Assembly (NCBI GenBank): GCA_018334795.1 | Contig: JAGXLH010000022.1 | Coordinates: 1-18,536, forward strand | From: Thermoplasmatota archaeon | Lineage (GTDB): Archaea > Thermoplasmatota > E2 > DHVEG-1 | Reading direction: 5' to 3' | DNA: 18,536 nt | Part shown: positions 7,677-15,781 of the stretch, piece by piece | How positions within the stretch are numbered: position 1 is the stretch's first letter | How the letters are laid out: each line of letters begins with the position of its first letter | Made by a program: the position numbers and the translations under genes | Notes under the pieces: generated by a model | Told to the model about the DNA's origin: nothing | Databases searched by the model: none | Seen by the model: only the letters and a program-made list of their open reading frames with translations

Positions 7677-7709
7677 TATTCAGTGTTACTTAAAAAAACT
7701 GCATAATTT

Positions 7710-7718
7710 TTTATAATA
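7710..7718 (+). promoter_or_regulatory. TATA box TTTATAATA driving a leaderless mRNA
   Basis: TTTATAATA is centred 26 nt before the A of the ATG at 7740, the normal archaeal TATA-to-start distance. The transcript should therefore begin at or within a base or two of the start codon. No ribosome binding site is present, consistent with a leaderless message. This also argues against the in-frame GTG at 7734. Confidence 0.6.
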
Positions 7719-7739
7719 TTCAATGAATGCAGCGTGTAT

Positions 7740-9116
7740 ATGACCAAAGAAATCTCACCACACATTTTTAGAGCATATGATATCCGAGGAGTATATGGTA
7801 AAGACATTGATGCAATGCTTTTTTTCAAGATTGGATTAAGTGCTGGAACGTATGTAAAAACCAACTTACAAGGAAACACAATGGCCGTAGGAAATGATAT
7901 CAGGCAATCAAGTCACGTGCTTGTTCATGCTTTTATTTCAGGGGTGGCTACAACTGGAGTTGACGTTTCGTACACGGAAACAACCTCTTTTGGTCAAACG
8001 CTTTTTGCAGGATGGAAGACAAACAAAGATTTGATTGCTTTTGTTACCGCCAGTCATCTTCCACCTGAATGGAATGGTATCAAATTTTATTTTGGGGATG
8101 GAGTAGGATTGCCCGAGGATGAACTAAACCAAATACGGGATAACACCCTTCAACAACAATGGAATGTGGAAGATTTTGCCCATGTTGGCAGTGTAACCTA
8201 TATAGATGCAAAAGAAAAATACGAATCATTCATGAAAGAAAAATTTCACTTTTTAAAAAAGATTCGAGTTGCTGTCGATTGCGGTGGCGCAAGTATGACA
8301 CTTTCAGCACCAAATATTTTTAAAAATCTTGGTCTTGAATTAGTCCCAGTATATTGTGATCCTGATCCATTGTTTTCACAACGGCCATCAGATCCTAAAC
8401 CAAAAAATTTAGGGACGTTAACAAAAATTGTTAAAGAAAAACAATGTGATTTTGGTGTCGCCTTTGATGGAGACGGAGATCGATCTGTAATCGTTGATAA
8501 TCAGGGATCAATTCTATCAGCTGATGAAACAGGGATTATCATTGGCAAACATGGTCTTAATGGAAAAAAAGGAGTAGTGATTGCTAATGTTGAATGTTCA
8601 AAAACAGTTTCAGAACAACTGACTCCATTAGGATTCAACGTTAAAAAAATTCAGGTGGGTCATACGTTTCTCACGCTTCATGCAAAAAAGGAAAACGCAT
8701 TACTTGGTATTGAATCATCAGGCCATCTCATCCTTCCAGAATATTTTCTTTTCGATGATGCATTAGTGATCCCTCTAAAAATAGCTGAGATTTTAGATGC
8801 AACCGATAAATCATTATCTGAATTACGAAGTGAAATTCCATCGTATCCAACAAAAAAAGTAGAGATTCCTTGTGATGATGCAACCAAATTTAAAGTAATG
8901 AAACAACTAAAAAAATCATTTACACAGGAATATGAAAGAACCAATACGTTGGATGGCATTCGAATTGACTTTGAAGAAGGCTGGGTATTGATCCGAGCAT
9001 CAAATACTAGTCCGATAATTCGATTAACTACTGAAGCTGAAACAAAGGAATTAGTCGATAATTTTGTAAAAACTTTTACAGAGAAAACACAAAACGCAAT
9101 TAATTCTATTTCCTAA
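7740..9116 (+). CDS. Phosphomannomutase/phosphoglucomutase family enzyme
   Basis: This alpha-D-phosphohexomutase moves phosphate between C6 and C1 of a hexose. The 458-residue protein shows all four landmarks: FRAYDIRG (10-17), the phosphoserine loop TASHLPPEWNG with Ser105 (103-113), the Mg loop DGDGDR (243-248) and the sugar loop GIESSGH (323-329). The C-terminal phosphate site is RASNTSPIIR (419-428). The canonical loop reads TASHNP; here Asn is Leu107, a variant that does not touch the catalytic serine. The start at 7740 follows from the TATA spacing. With the preceding nucleotidyltransferase it would supply an activated sugar, probably GDP-mannose, for protein or lipid glycosylation. Its stop overlaps the convergent peptidase stop by 4 bp. 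Confidence 0.93.
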   Translation: MTKEISPHIFRAYDIRGVYGKDIDAMLFFKIGLSAGTYVKTNLQGNTMAVGNDIRQSSHVLVHAFISGVATTGVDVSYTETTSFGQTLFAGWKTNKDLIAFVTASHLPPEWNGIKFYFGDGVGLPEDELNQIRDNTLQQQWNVEDFAHVGSVTYIDAKEKYESFMKEKFHFLKKIRVAVDCGGASMTLSAPNIFKNLGLELVPVYCDPDPLFSQRPSDPKPKNLGTLTKIVKEKQCDFGVAFDGDGDRSVIVDNQGSILSADETGIIIGKHGLNGKKGVVIANVECSKTVSEQLTPLGFNVKKIQVGHTFLTLHAKKENALLGIESSGHLILPEYFLFDDALVIPLKIAEILDATDKSLSELRSEIPSYPTKKVEIPCDDATKFKVMKQLKKSFTQEYERTNTLDGIRIDFEEGWVLIRASNTSPIIRLTTEAETKELVDNFVKTFTEKTQNAINSIS

Positions 9117-9805
9117 CTGATTTGGGTGAGGATAGCAACATGAACCGCATTGATCATATCATCTAAGGACATTCCATCAGGATGTTGGGTGATTAGTTGT
9201 GGAACATGAATGAAACCTGTGGGTATTAACTGATCAGTTTCAGTTTGATAAAAAAGAGTTTCATAAAGAATGGCATTGCAAAGATAAAACCCTGCTGAAT
9301 AACTTTGTTCAACAGATATATTTTCTTTTTTAATTTGGGAAATGATCCCTGGTATATCATAGGTTGCTCGTTGAACCCATGAACCAGTTTGGTTCACTTT
9401 ACTTAACGTCAATAATGGATATTTTACTTCAGGATCTATCTTGAGATTAACCCCAAATGTTTCAATTTGAATTTCTTTGGCATTTCCGGCAAGTCCCAAT
9501 GAAAGAATGAGTGCGGGATCAAAATCAGTGATTAATTGTTTCATTTTAGCAGGAGCAGTAGTATAATTTACAGGGAGAACATATCCTTTGATAGTATAAT
9601 TTTGAAATATGGTGTTATTAAGTTGTAATGCGATTTGTTCTGAGGGATTTATATCATAAACGTCAAAGGGTTTAAAACCAGTGATAAGAATGATATTATC
9701 ACAATTATTCTGGGTTTTTGACAACGCTGGTGAAAAAGAGCTTATTGATAAAAGTATCATACAAAAAACGATTGCATTGAGAATCTTTACAAGTTTTTTT
9801 CTAAT
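9113..9805 (-). CDS. pcp: Exported pyroglutamyl-peptidase I (C15 family), probable AUU start
   Basis: This peptidase removes N-terminal pyroglutamate from peptides. C15 landmarks are present: GFKPFDVYDINPSEQ (43-57), catalytic Glu115 in IQIETFGVN, catalytic Cys176 in AGFYLCNAILY and catalytic His200 in GFIHVPQ. The first ATG in frame is at 9760, but the open frame runs upstream to 9808 and encodes RKKLVKILNAIVFC, the basic start and first hydrophobic half of a classic signal peptide. No ATG, GTG or TTG exists there. GGTGAT at 9811-9816 lies exactly 5 nt before an ATT at 9805, the same spacing as other genes here, so I call an AUU start and 230 residues. It is 29 bp downstream of an exported M28 peptidase on the same strand. 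Confidence 0.85.
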   Translation of the reverse strand: MRKKLVKILNAIVFCMILLSISSFSPALSKTQNNCDNIILITGFKPFDVYDINPSEQIALQLNNTIFQNYTIKGYVLPVNYTTAPAKMKQLITDFDPALILSLGLAGNAKEIQIETFGVNLKIDPEVKYPLLTLSKVNQTGSWVQRATYDIPGIISQIKKENISVEQSYSAGFYLCNAILYETLFYQTETDQLIPTGFIHVPQLITQHPDGMSLDDMINAVHVAILTQIS

Positions 9806-9834
9806 AACTCATCACCATTTCCTTTTTACTAACA

Positions 9835-11130
9835 TTAGTTGTATTGGCATTTGATTGCCAAACTAAATATATCCATTTCATCTGTTGCTACAAAACCAGT
9901 TGTAGTATGTGCATATACTCGTATGGTATGTTTTCCTATAAGTGGAGCATGTTTTCCTTGAATATTCCATTCGTAAGGAGGTTCGGAATCCCAATAAACG
10001 AAGTTGTTATCAAAGCAGAAAATCACCCAGCGTATAGGATCAGTACTTTCTACGATTGCTTTTGCCTGAGCTGAACCGAGTAAAACAGTAATTCCACGTA
10101 ATCCCCAATACCATTGTTTTCCAAAATCCAAAGGAACTAAAGAATAATTTTTCAAGTAACCATAGCCTTCATATGGTTCAGTGAGTTGAACAGAAACCGG
10201 TACGTTTGTGTGTGCTAATTCTGCAATCACGGCAAGTAACAATTTGGTTGCTTTTGTAAGATAACTGAAATTTAAATGTTTAGGATCATCTTCTGGTGTA
10301 TTTGCCCACTGATATGCATCTTGATGAGCTACCCAAACACCATCATATCCATAATCTACAAATGGTTGATGATCTGCACCAATATAGTTTGGAAGGGCAT
10401 CTACGTTCATATCAATAATTTCATTATATGAACGAGCAATTTTTTGTGCAAATGTTGCAATCCATTCTGAACGTTTGGGATAAAAAAACCGTAGTGTTCG
10501 ACCTCCTTCTACTGTATCCGCATATCCAATCATATCTGGATTGATGACTGCTCTAATGTTATCTCCACGTCGATATGCATCTTTAGCGTATGAAAAACTT
10601 CCAAATGTCCCCACCTCTTCTCCTGAAAAAGCGATGAATCGAATCGTGTATGGAAATGAAAATTGAGATAATGTTTCAGCAATCGTTAAAATTGCAGCGA
10701 TTCCCGATCCATCATCATTAGCTCCAAGTGAATTTGGTGTACAATCATAATGAGCAGTCAACAGATATTCTATTGATGAATTATGATTCGAGCCAGGTAT
10801 TGTTGCTACTATATTTCTGCTTGTAAATCCAGCATAATCCCAATGATGAAATTCAACAGATAGATTCATTGAAGAAAACGCGGAGTAAATCCATTCTCCT
10901 GCGCTACTACAATTTTCCGATCCTGTATATCGTGGACCAAAACTCATTAATTTATCAAGATAAACCCGTATTTTCGATTCATTGATTTCGCGAACATAGG
11001 AAGAAAAGAGAAGTGGATTATTCTTTGAGGTATCATCGTTATGAATTGGTGAAAATGATACGACGGTAAAGGGAATGGTAGCAGTAAAAAGAAATAGAAT
11101 AATACAAACTGATAGTATTTTTGTCATCAT
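9835..11130 (-). CDS. Exported M28-family zinc peptidase with C-terminal Ig-like domain
   Basis: This is a co-catalytic zinc aminopeptidase/carboxypeptidase-like protein of 431 residues. A signal peptide covers about residues 1-25. The M28 ligands are all visible: His127 and Asp129 in AHYDC, Asp139 in GANDDGSG, Glu171-Glu172 in SGEEVG, Asp199 in NPDMIG and His285 in DPKHLNF. After the catalytic domain (about 50-305), residues about 345-425 form an Ig-like segment with PPYEWNI and GKHTIRVYAHTTTG, resembling one in the PKD protein at 13193. The ATG at 11130 is preferred over an upstream TTG; GTGGGT (11139-11144) lies 8 nt before it. It probably forms an operon with the pyroglutamyl-peptidase, jointly digesting peptides outside the cell. 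Confidence 0.92.
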   Translation of the reverse strand: MMTKILSVCIILFLFTATIPFTVVSFSPIHNDDTSKNNPLLFSSYVREINESKIRVYLDKLMSFGPRYTGSENCSSAGEWIYSAFSSMNLSVEFHHWDYAGFTSRNIVATIPGSNHNSSIEYLLTAHYDCTPNSLGANDDGSGIAAILTIAETLSQFSFPYTIRFIAFSGEEVGTFGSFSYAKDAYRRGDNIRAVINPDMIGYADTVEGGRTLRFFYPKRSEWIATFAQKIARSYNEIIDMNVDALPNYIGADHQPFVDYGYDGVWVAHQDAYQWANTPEDDPKHLNFSYLTKATKLLLAVIAELAHTNVPVSVQLTEPYEGYGYLKNYSLVPLDFGKQWYWGLRGITVLLGSAQAKAIVESTDPIRWVIFCFDNNFVYWDSEPPYEWNIQGKHAPLIGKHTIRVYAHTTTGFVATDEMDIFSLAIKCQYN

Positions 11131-11164
11131 TAGCAATTACCCACATATATGAAAAACAAACAAA

Positions 11165-11173
11165 TATTATAAA
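11165..11173 (-). promoter_or_regulatory. TATA box TTTATAATA for the peptidase operon
   Basis: The minus-strand 9-mer TTTATAATA would start transcription near 11143, leaving a leader of about 13 nt before the ATG at 11130. It is the third exact copy of this box in the window. Confidence 0.55.
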
Positions 11174-11214
11174 TAAATTTTCATAAAAAAAAGTAATCTT
11201 GTTAACACAATACG

Positions 11215-11221
11215 TTAAATA
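11215..11221 (+). promoter_or_regulatory. TATA-like box of the pfdA gene
   Basis: TTAAATA at 11215-11221 would start transcription near 11244, about 27 nt before the prefoldin ATG and just ahead of its GGTGA ribosome site. Confidence 0.4.
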
Positions 11222-11270
11222 CTTCTTCTTTAATTACGGCCATGTATAATTAATTACTGTGGTGACAGTT

Positions 11271-11696
11271 ATGAATCAGGAAGAAGAATTTCAACGTTAT
11301 GCAGCGATGGTTGATTATTATAAATCTCAATTGGAATCCATTGAAAATCAACAAAATTATCTTCAAGCAGCAATCATGGATTATCAAAAAGCAAAATTAA
11401 CCATTGAAAAGATATCTAAAACGAAAAGTGGTAAAGAAATACTCATTCCTATTGGTGGAGGGATTTATACGTATGCATCATCAAAAAAACCATCCAAGGT
11501 TCTTGCAGATATCGGATCAGGAATCGTTATTGAAAGAAAACCAAAGGATGCATTAGGCATCATTAACAAAAGAATCAATGGATTACAATCAGATAAACAA
11601 TCACTTAACCAAATGGCTCAACAAATTCAAAATCAAATGCAAGAAATTTCAAAAAAAGCACAAGAAATTTATGAACAATCCGTTCAACAAAAATAA
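11271..11696 (+). CDS. pfdA: Prefoldin subunit alpha
   Basis: Prefoldin is a hexameric (alpha2 beta4) chaperone that grips unfolded proteins with coiled-coil tentacles and hands them to the thermosome. The 141-residue protein has two long coiled-coil helices (about residues 2-52 and 95-141). Between them lies the beta-hairpin region with KEILIPIGGGIYTYAS and GSGIVIERKPKDAL, characteristic of the alpha subunit. GGTGA at 11261-11265 lies 5 nt before the ATG, so the longer reading from 11259 is rejected. It is followed 50 bp later by ftsY, the usual archaeal order, and the two are probably one operon. Confidence 0.93.
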   Translation: MNQEEEFQRYAAMVDYYKSQLESIENQQNYLQAAIMDYQKAKLTIEKISKTKSGKEILIPIGGGIYTYASSKKPSKVLADIGSGIVIERKPKDALGIINKRINGLQSDKQSLNQMAQQIQNQMQEISKKAQEIYEQSVQQK

Positions 11697-11746
11697 ATGT
11701 ATTAAAAAAATGATTAGGAAAGAATCATTGGAAAAAGGTTACTATC

Positions 11747-12994
11747 ATGTTTAAATTTCTAAAAAAAAGATTGAAAAAGTTTGAGGATAAACTAGAAGAA
11801 GAACTAGAACAAGAAATCAAAAAGGACACCAGTTCAGAAACCAAAGAAACAAAACAAGAACAATCTGTTGAAGAACCGAAACAAACACCAGAACAACCAC
11901 TACAAGAATCTCTATCCCCTCAACCTTCTGAAAAACCAATTGAAACAGCCAGGGAAGAAAAACCAAAAGAAGGACCAACTAAACCTCAGCCTTTAACCCC
12001 TAGGGAGCGGAGAAGAAGAAGACGTGAAGCTAAAAAACAACGAGATGAAAAAACAGATAAACAAATTGAGGATAGTTTAAAAGCAGAACTTGATCGAACC
12101 TATCAAACTCGTCAAAGTATCAGTAAATCCATACAAAAAGATACTGCTTCTGGAAAAAAAATTAGTGAAGAAAAACTTGATGATCTTTTATGGGAATTAG
12201 AAATTGGTCTTCTCGAATCAGATGTTGCCTATGATGTCATCGAATCAATCAAGAAAGATATTAAAGAGGAACTTCGAAAAGTTCCACTTAAACGCGGTAC
12301 TGTGAATGAAACAGTTGAAAAAGTGTTACGTCATGCAATCTCACATGTGTTAGAATCAAACAAATTTAATTTTAATGATTTTATCAAAGAAAAAGAAAAA
12401 CCAGTAGTGGTCATGTTTGTTGGTGTTAATGGCAGCGGAAAAACACTTTCCATTGCAAAGATGGCAACGTTACTTCAGCAGAAAGGATACTCAAGTGTGA
12501 TGGCCGCAGGTGATACCTTTAGAGCTGGGGCAATTGAACAACTTGGGATTCATGCAGATAAAATCGGTGTAAAAATCATTAAACATGGACCTGGAGCTGA
12601 TCCTGCTGCGGTTGCTTACGATGCTATTGAACATGCTAAAGCAAAGCATAAGGACGTTGTGTTATTGGATACGGCCGGAAGAATGCAAACCAATGTGAAT
12701 CTTATGGATGAGATGGCAAAGATTAAACGAGTGGCTCAACCAAATCTTATCTTGTTTGTTGGAGATGCTCTTGCGGGAAATGATGCCGTGGAACAAGCAA
12801 AACGATTCAATGAAATCGTTGGTATTGATGGAGTGATTCTTACCAAAGTTGATACTGATGCAAAAGGAGGTAGTGCGCTCTCAGTTGCCTATACAATCGG
12901 GAAACCATTGCTTTTCATTGGTATTGGCCAGAAATATGATGAACAGATTCCCTTTGATTCACAGTGGATGATTGACAATATATTCGGTAAATAA
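11747..12994 (+). CDS. ftsY: Signal recognition particle receptor FtsY
   Basis: FtsY is the membrane-associated GTPase that receives ribosome-SRP complexes and passes them to the Sec channel. The 415-residue protein begins with an amphipathic basic segment (MFKFLKKRLKKF) and a highly charged A domain rich in E, K, P and Q (to about residue 115). The N domain follows (about 115-215), then the G domain with GVNGSGKT (226-233), DTFRAGA (256-262), DTAGR (308-312) and TKVD (366-369), plus the GDALAGNDAV stretch typical of SRP GTPases. It ends close after the G domain, the normal length. It lies directly after pfdA. T-rich sequence behind it (12995-13021) may end the transcript. Confidence 0.96.
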   Translation: MFKFLKKRLKKFEDKLEEELEQEIKKDTSSETKETKQEQSVEEPKQTPEQPLQESLSPQPSEKPIETAREEKPKEGPTKPQPLTPRERRRRRREAKKQRDEKTDKQIEDSLKAELDRTYQTRQSISKSIQKDTASGKKISEEKLDDLLWELEIGLLESDVAYDVIESIKKDIKEELRKVPLKRGTVNETVEKVLRHAISHVLESNKFNFNDFIKEKEKPVVVMFVGVNGSGKTLSIAKMATLLQQKGYSSVMAAGDTFRAGAIEQLGIHADKIGVKIIKHGPGADPAAVAYDAIEHAKAKHKDVVLLDTAGRMQTNVNLMDEMAKIKRVAQPNLILFVGDALAGNDAVEQAKRFNEIVGIDGVILTKVDTDAKGGSALSVAYTIGKPLLFIGIGQKYDEQIPFDSQWMIDNIFGK

Positions 12995-13021
12995 CACTTT
13001 TCTTCTTTTCTATTCTATAAT
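12995..13021 (+). terminator. T-rich probable termination region after ftsY
   Basis: A pyrimidine-rich stretch with repeated TTTTC/TTCTT runs directly follows the ftsY stop codon, with no stem visible. The next gene has its own strong TATA box at 13133. Confidence 0.35.
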
Positions 13022-13132
13022 AATCGATATACTAATTTTATTTCATCTATTTTTTTTAAAATACCATTTTTAGACTAAAATATCCTATTTATTTCATTGA
13101 TACACCCGATTTTGATAATAGTTGTTCAGAAA

Positions 13133-13141
13133 TTTATATAA
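13133..13141 (+). promoter_or_regulatory. TATA box TTTATATAA of the PKD-protein gene
   Basis: TTTATATAA at 13133-13141 predicts transcription start near 13163. That is downstream of the first in-frame ATG at 13145, so that ATG cannot be the start; the usable starts are 13187 and 13193. Confidence 0.6.
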
Positions 13142-13192
13142 ATAATGAAAAATAATTTTTTTATAGAGTTTATTTTCACATCTGTGATGCAT

Positions 13193-14821
13193 ATGCAAAA
13201 AAAAGCATTTTCCTTAATAATAACAATACTGCTTCTTCTCGCCCCATGGATTGCAATAATAGGTGCAGATCCCAGCTCTAATCCAACGGCAGATACCGGA
13301 GGCCCATATTCTGGAACCGTTGGGGAAACAATTCAATTTGATGGATCAAAAAGCTTTGCAGTCAATGGAACAATCACTTCATATGAATGGTTTTGTGGAG
13401 ATGGCAGTGTTGAAACTGGAATTAATCCCACACATATCTACTCGCATCCTGGAGTTTATACTTTGACACTCACGGTGAAAGATGAAGATAATAATTGTGG
13501 AACAGAAACAACACAAGTAAGCATCGAAGAGGATCAACCACCAACAGGTTCATTTTCACAACCCGCTGAAAAAGGTATTTATTTCAGAGATTCAATGATC
13601 GGAGCTACGAATACCTCATCTATTCTAATCGGACCGAGTACTATCATCGTTGAAGCTACAGATGATATTGGTATTGATAATGTCAAATTTTATATTGATA
13701 AAGATTTGAAACATACTGATGATACTCCACCATATGAATGGAGTTGGAAAAATGGACATTTCAGTCATACACTCAAAGCTGTCATCACTGATTCTTCAGG
13801 TCAACAAACAACAATTCAACAGCAAATATTCAAATGGCGATTACATCCATTACTTCTTTTATCTAGTCTTTCACTTTTAGGAAGACAACAAGACAATTCG
13901 TTTTCATGGATGACTGGCAACAATCAAGACACTGCAATCCTTTTTACGCTTCTCAAAACAATTTTAAATAGGAATAATCAAGAAAGTAATACGCTTTTTT
14001 CACTGCTTGAACAATTACTTAATTCAGATGAGGAATCATCTAATCTAGCAACATTTTTAGAAAACCATCCATTAATACGAAGGAGAGTACAAGAAAATCA
14101 TCCATTAATTTATAGATTTATTATGTTGCAATCAAATCAAGGTTTTACATCCAATAACAATTTGTTCAATAGGGAAAATGCTCTTTTGAAATCATTAGTT
14201 TTTGCATTAATTAGGTCGGCATTGATTAAAGATGACTCAGGCTTAAATCTAAATACCGACAATACAGGACTGTTTAATGATAATAACCAAGAATTATTCA
14301 AAGATAACGAATTCATTACATGGATAAAGGACCATCCTGTTTTCACCATTATTTCAGCACTTTTGTTACTTCGTTTAATACAAAGTATTCGTAATAGGAT
14401 TTCTGATGATGATTCAGTTAATGATACGGTTCAAAATAAAGATCCTGTCGCACGTGTAGGGGGACCATATAATGGTATTATCGGAGAATCAATCACGTTT
14501 TCAGCTAAAAATAGTTATGACGATGATGGGCGTATTGTCTTATATGAATGGGATTTTGGTGATGGAATAACCGGAACTGGGGAAACGATTATTCATACAT
14601 ATGAAGAAACGGGCGAGTACCTTGTTATGCTCACGGTTACCGATGAGTATGGTGCCACATCTAATGAAACAACCACGGTACTTATCACTGAACATATCGA
14701 AGAATTCTCATCAGAGAACGGAAATGAAAATGCCGAATTTTGGATTATAGCCGGAGGATTAACTGCGCTTCTTGCTGCAGGGCTTGCAATATTACAATTC
14801 AGGAGGCGATTATTTGAATAA
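13193..14821 (+). CDS. Surface protein with two PKD domains, an Ig-like domain and a C-terminal membrane anchor
   Basis: This 542-residue exported protein is probably anchored on the cell surface. It has a signal peptide (1-24), PKD domain 1 (about 30-112), an Ig-like domain (about 125-212, with PPYEWSW), a low-complexity segment (about 213-415), PKD domain 2 (about 418-500, with YEWDFGDG) and a transmembrane helix (516-534) followed by RRR. In PKD 1 the usual WDFGDG is WFCGDG; Cys68 could pair with Cys102. The middle segment is rich in N, L and S and carries spaced HPL motifs (HPLL 218, HPLI 292 and 303, HPVF 381) and two hydrophobic stretches. GTGAT at 13184-13188 supports the ATG at 13193. 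The next gene starts inside its stop region. Confidence 0.85.
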   Translation: MQKKAFSLIITILLLLAPWIAIIGADPSSNPTADTGGPYSGTVGETIQFDGSKSFAVNGTITSYEWFCGDGSVETGINPTHIYSHPGVYTLTLTVKDEDNNCGTETTQVSIEEDQPPTGSFSQPAEKGIYFRDSMIGATNTSSILIGPSTIIVEATDDIGIDNVKFYIDKDLKHTDDTPPYEWSWKNGHFSHTLKAVITDSSGQQTTIQQQIFKWRLHPLLLLSSLSLLGRQQDNSFSWMTGNNQDTAILFTLLKTILNRNNQESNTLFSLLEQLLNSDEESSNLATFLENHPLIRRRVQENHPLIYRFIMLQSNQGFTSNNNLFNRENALLKSLVFALIRSALIKDDSGLNLNTDNTGLFNDNNQELFKDNEFITWIKDHPVFTIISALLLLRLIQSIRNRISDDDSVNDTVQNKDPVARVGGPYNGIIGESITFSAKNSYDDDGRIVLYEWDFGDGITGTGETIIHTYEETGEYLVMLTVTDEYGATSNETTTVLITEHIEEFSSENGNENAEFWIIAGGLTALLAAGLAILQFRRRLFE

Positions 14822-15680
14822 GAATACTATTAACCCACATCAAAAGATATACTTTTTTTTCATTATACTTTTCATTGTTCAATTTTATTATTTCTTTATT
14901 GATTTCTTTCTCTTTGGATTATTCGTCCACTACGGATATAACTTAGGGATAGGATTACTTCTATTGGGTTTAATTATCATCCATGGATTAATATTGTTAA
15001 CACTTCTACAGTTATATCAAGGATTGATCCATCGAAAACCATGGATCAGAAAATTCACAATCTTTTATCTTGTATGGGCATCACTATGGGCGATCTGGGG
15101 TCTTATTATAGGCAACAATGTTATTGTTCACGTTGTCCTATTGCTTCTTTATATCCTGATGATCTTTTATTTAACCACCCCAATGGTTCAATGGTATTTC
15201 AAAAAGATTTACCGGTATGGAAAATACGTTTTATATACGAAATTAGTAACCCTTCGAAGTGGATTACAATTACCAATCTATTTTTTTAGTCAGAAAAATC
15301 CAAAAAGTGGACATCCAACGGATCTTCCCGAAGGATATATAGTCAAAGAAAACGAAAAATCTCATATGCCCTACTTAAAGAAAAAAGATAACAAACACGT
15401 TTCTAAAACAAAAAGCAAGTCGAAAAAGAAAAAAACTGAACAAACAAATAAACCAAAACCAGAAATTATCTATGTCGTCAATAATGAACATGACAAAGAT
15501 CATCCAGAACCATGGATTGTAAAAAGTCATACGACAACCTATGAATATGTTCGAACTAAACAAAAAGCAATACAAAAAGCGAGAGATCTTGCCAGAAAAT
15601 TTAAAGCAAGGGTATTAGTGCAAAATGTACACGGAAAATTCAGTCATGGTTTTACTCCCAGAACATCAAAAAAACAATAA
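14814..15680 (+). CDS. Four-helix membrane protein with C-terminal DUF2188-like domain
   Basis: The protein has 288 residues with about four hydrophobic helices (about 12-37, 44-68, 79-100 and 102-122). A cytoplasmic-looking linker follows with TDLPEGY (169-175) and a very Lys-rich stretch (188-215). The end (about 217-276; IIYVVNNEHD, EPWIVKS, TKQKAIQKARDLARK, ARVLVQN) matches the layout of DUF2188 domains, whose function is unknown. The start is TTG at 14814: a perfect AGGAGG at 14801-14806 lies 7 nt before it. The TTGAATAA junction overlaps the PKD gene's stop codon by 8 nt, so the two proteins are very likely translated in coupled fashion and may work together at the membrane. Confidence 0.75.
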   Translation: MNKNTINPHQKIYFFFIILFIVQFYYFFIDFFLFGLFVHYGYNLGIGLLLLGLIIIHGLILLTLLQLYQGLIHRKPWIRKFTIFYLVWASLWAIWGLIIGNNVIVHVVLLLLYILMIFYLTTPMVQWYFKKIYRYGKYVLYTKLVTLRSGLQLPIYFFSQKNPKSGHPTDLPEGYIVKENEKSHMPYLKKKDNKHVSKTKSKSKKKKTEQTNKPKPEIIYVVNNEHDKDHPEPWIVKSHTTTYEYVRTKQKAIQKARDLARKFKARVLVQNVHGKFSHGFTPRTSKKQ

Positions 15681-15781
15681 TCAATCAGTATTTTGGAGAG
15701 AACTGTAAAGAAAGAGGGCATCATCTGTACAATAATCCTTTAATAAGCAAAAAAACAAACATAGGGAGTGAGGAATGAAAA

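Noticed and set aside
7544..7879. 111-codon minus-strand frame across the nucleotidyltransferase/phosphohexomutase junction
   Set aside because: It overlaps both conserved genes and the strong plus-strand promoter at 7710; no promoter or ribosome site was found for it.
13145..13192. Longer N-terminus of the PKD protein from the ATG at 13145
   Set aside because: The TATA box at 13133-13141 puts transcript start about 13163, downstream of that ATG, and the signal peptide is complete from 13193.
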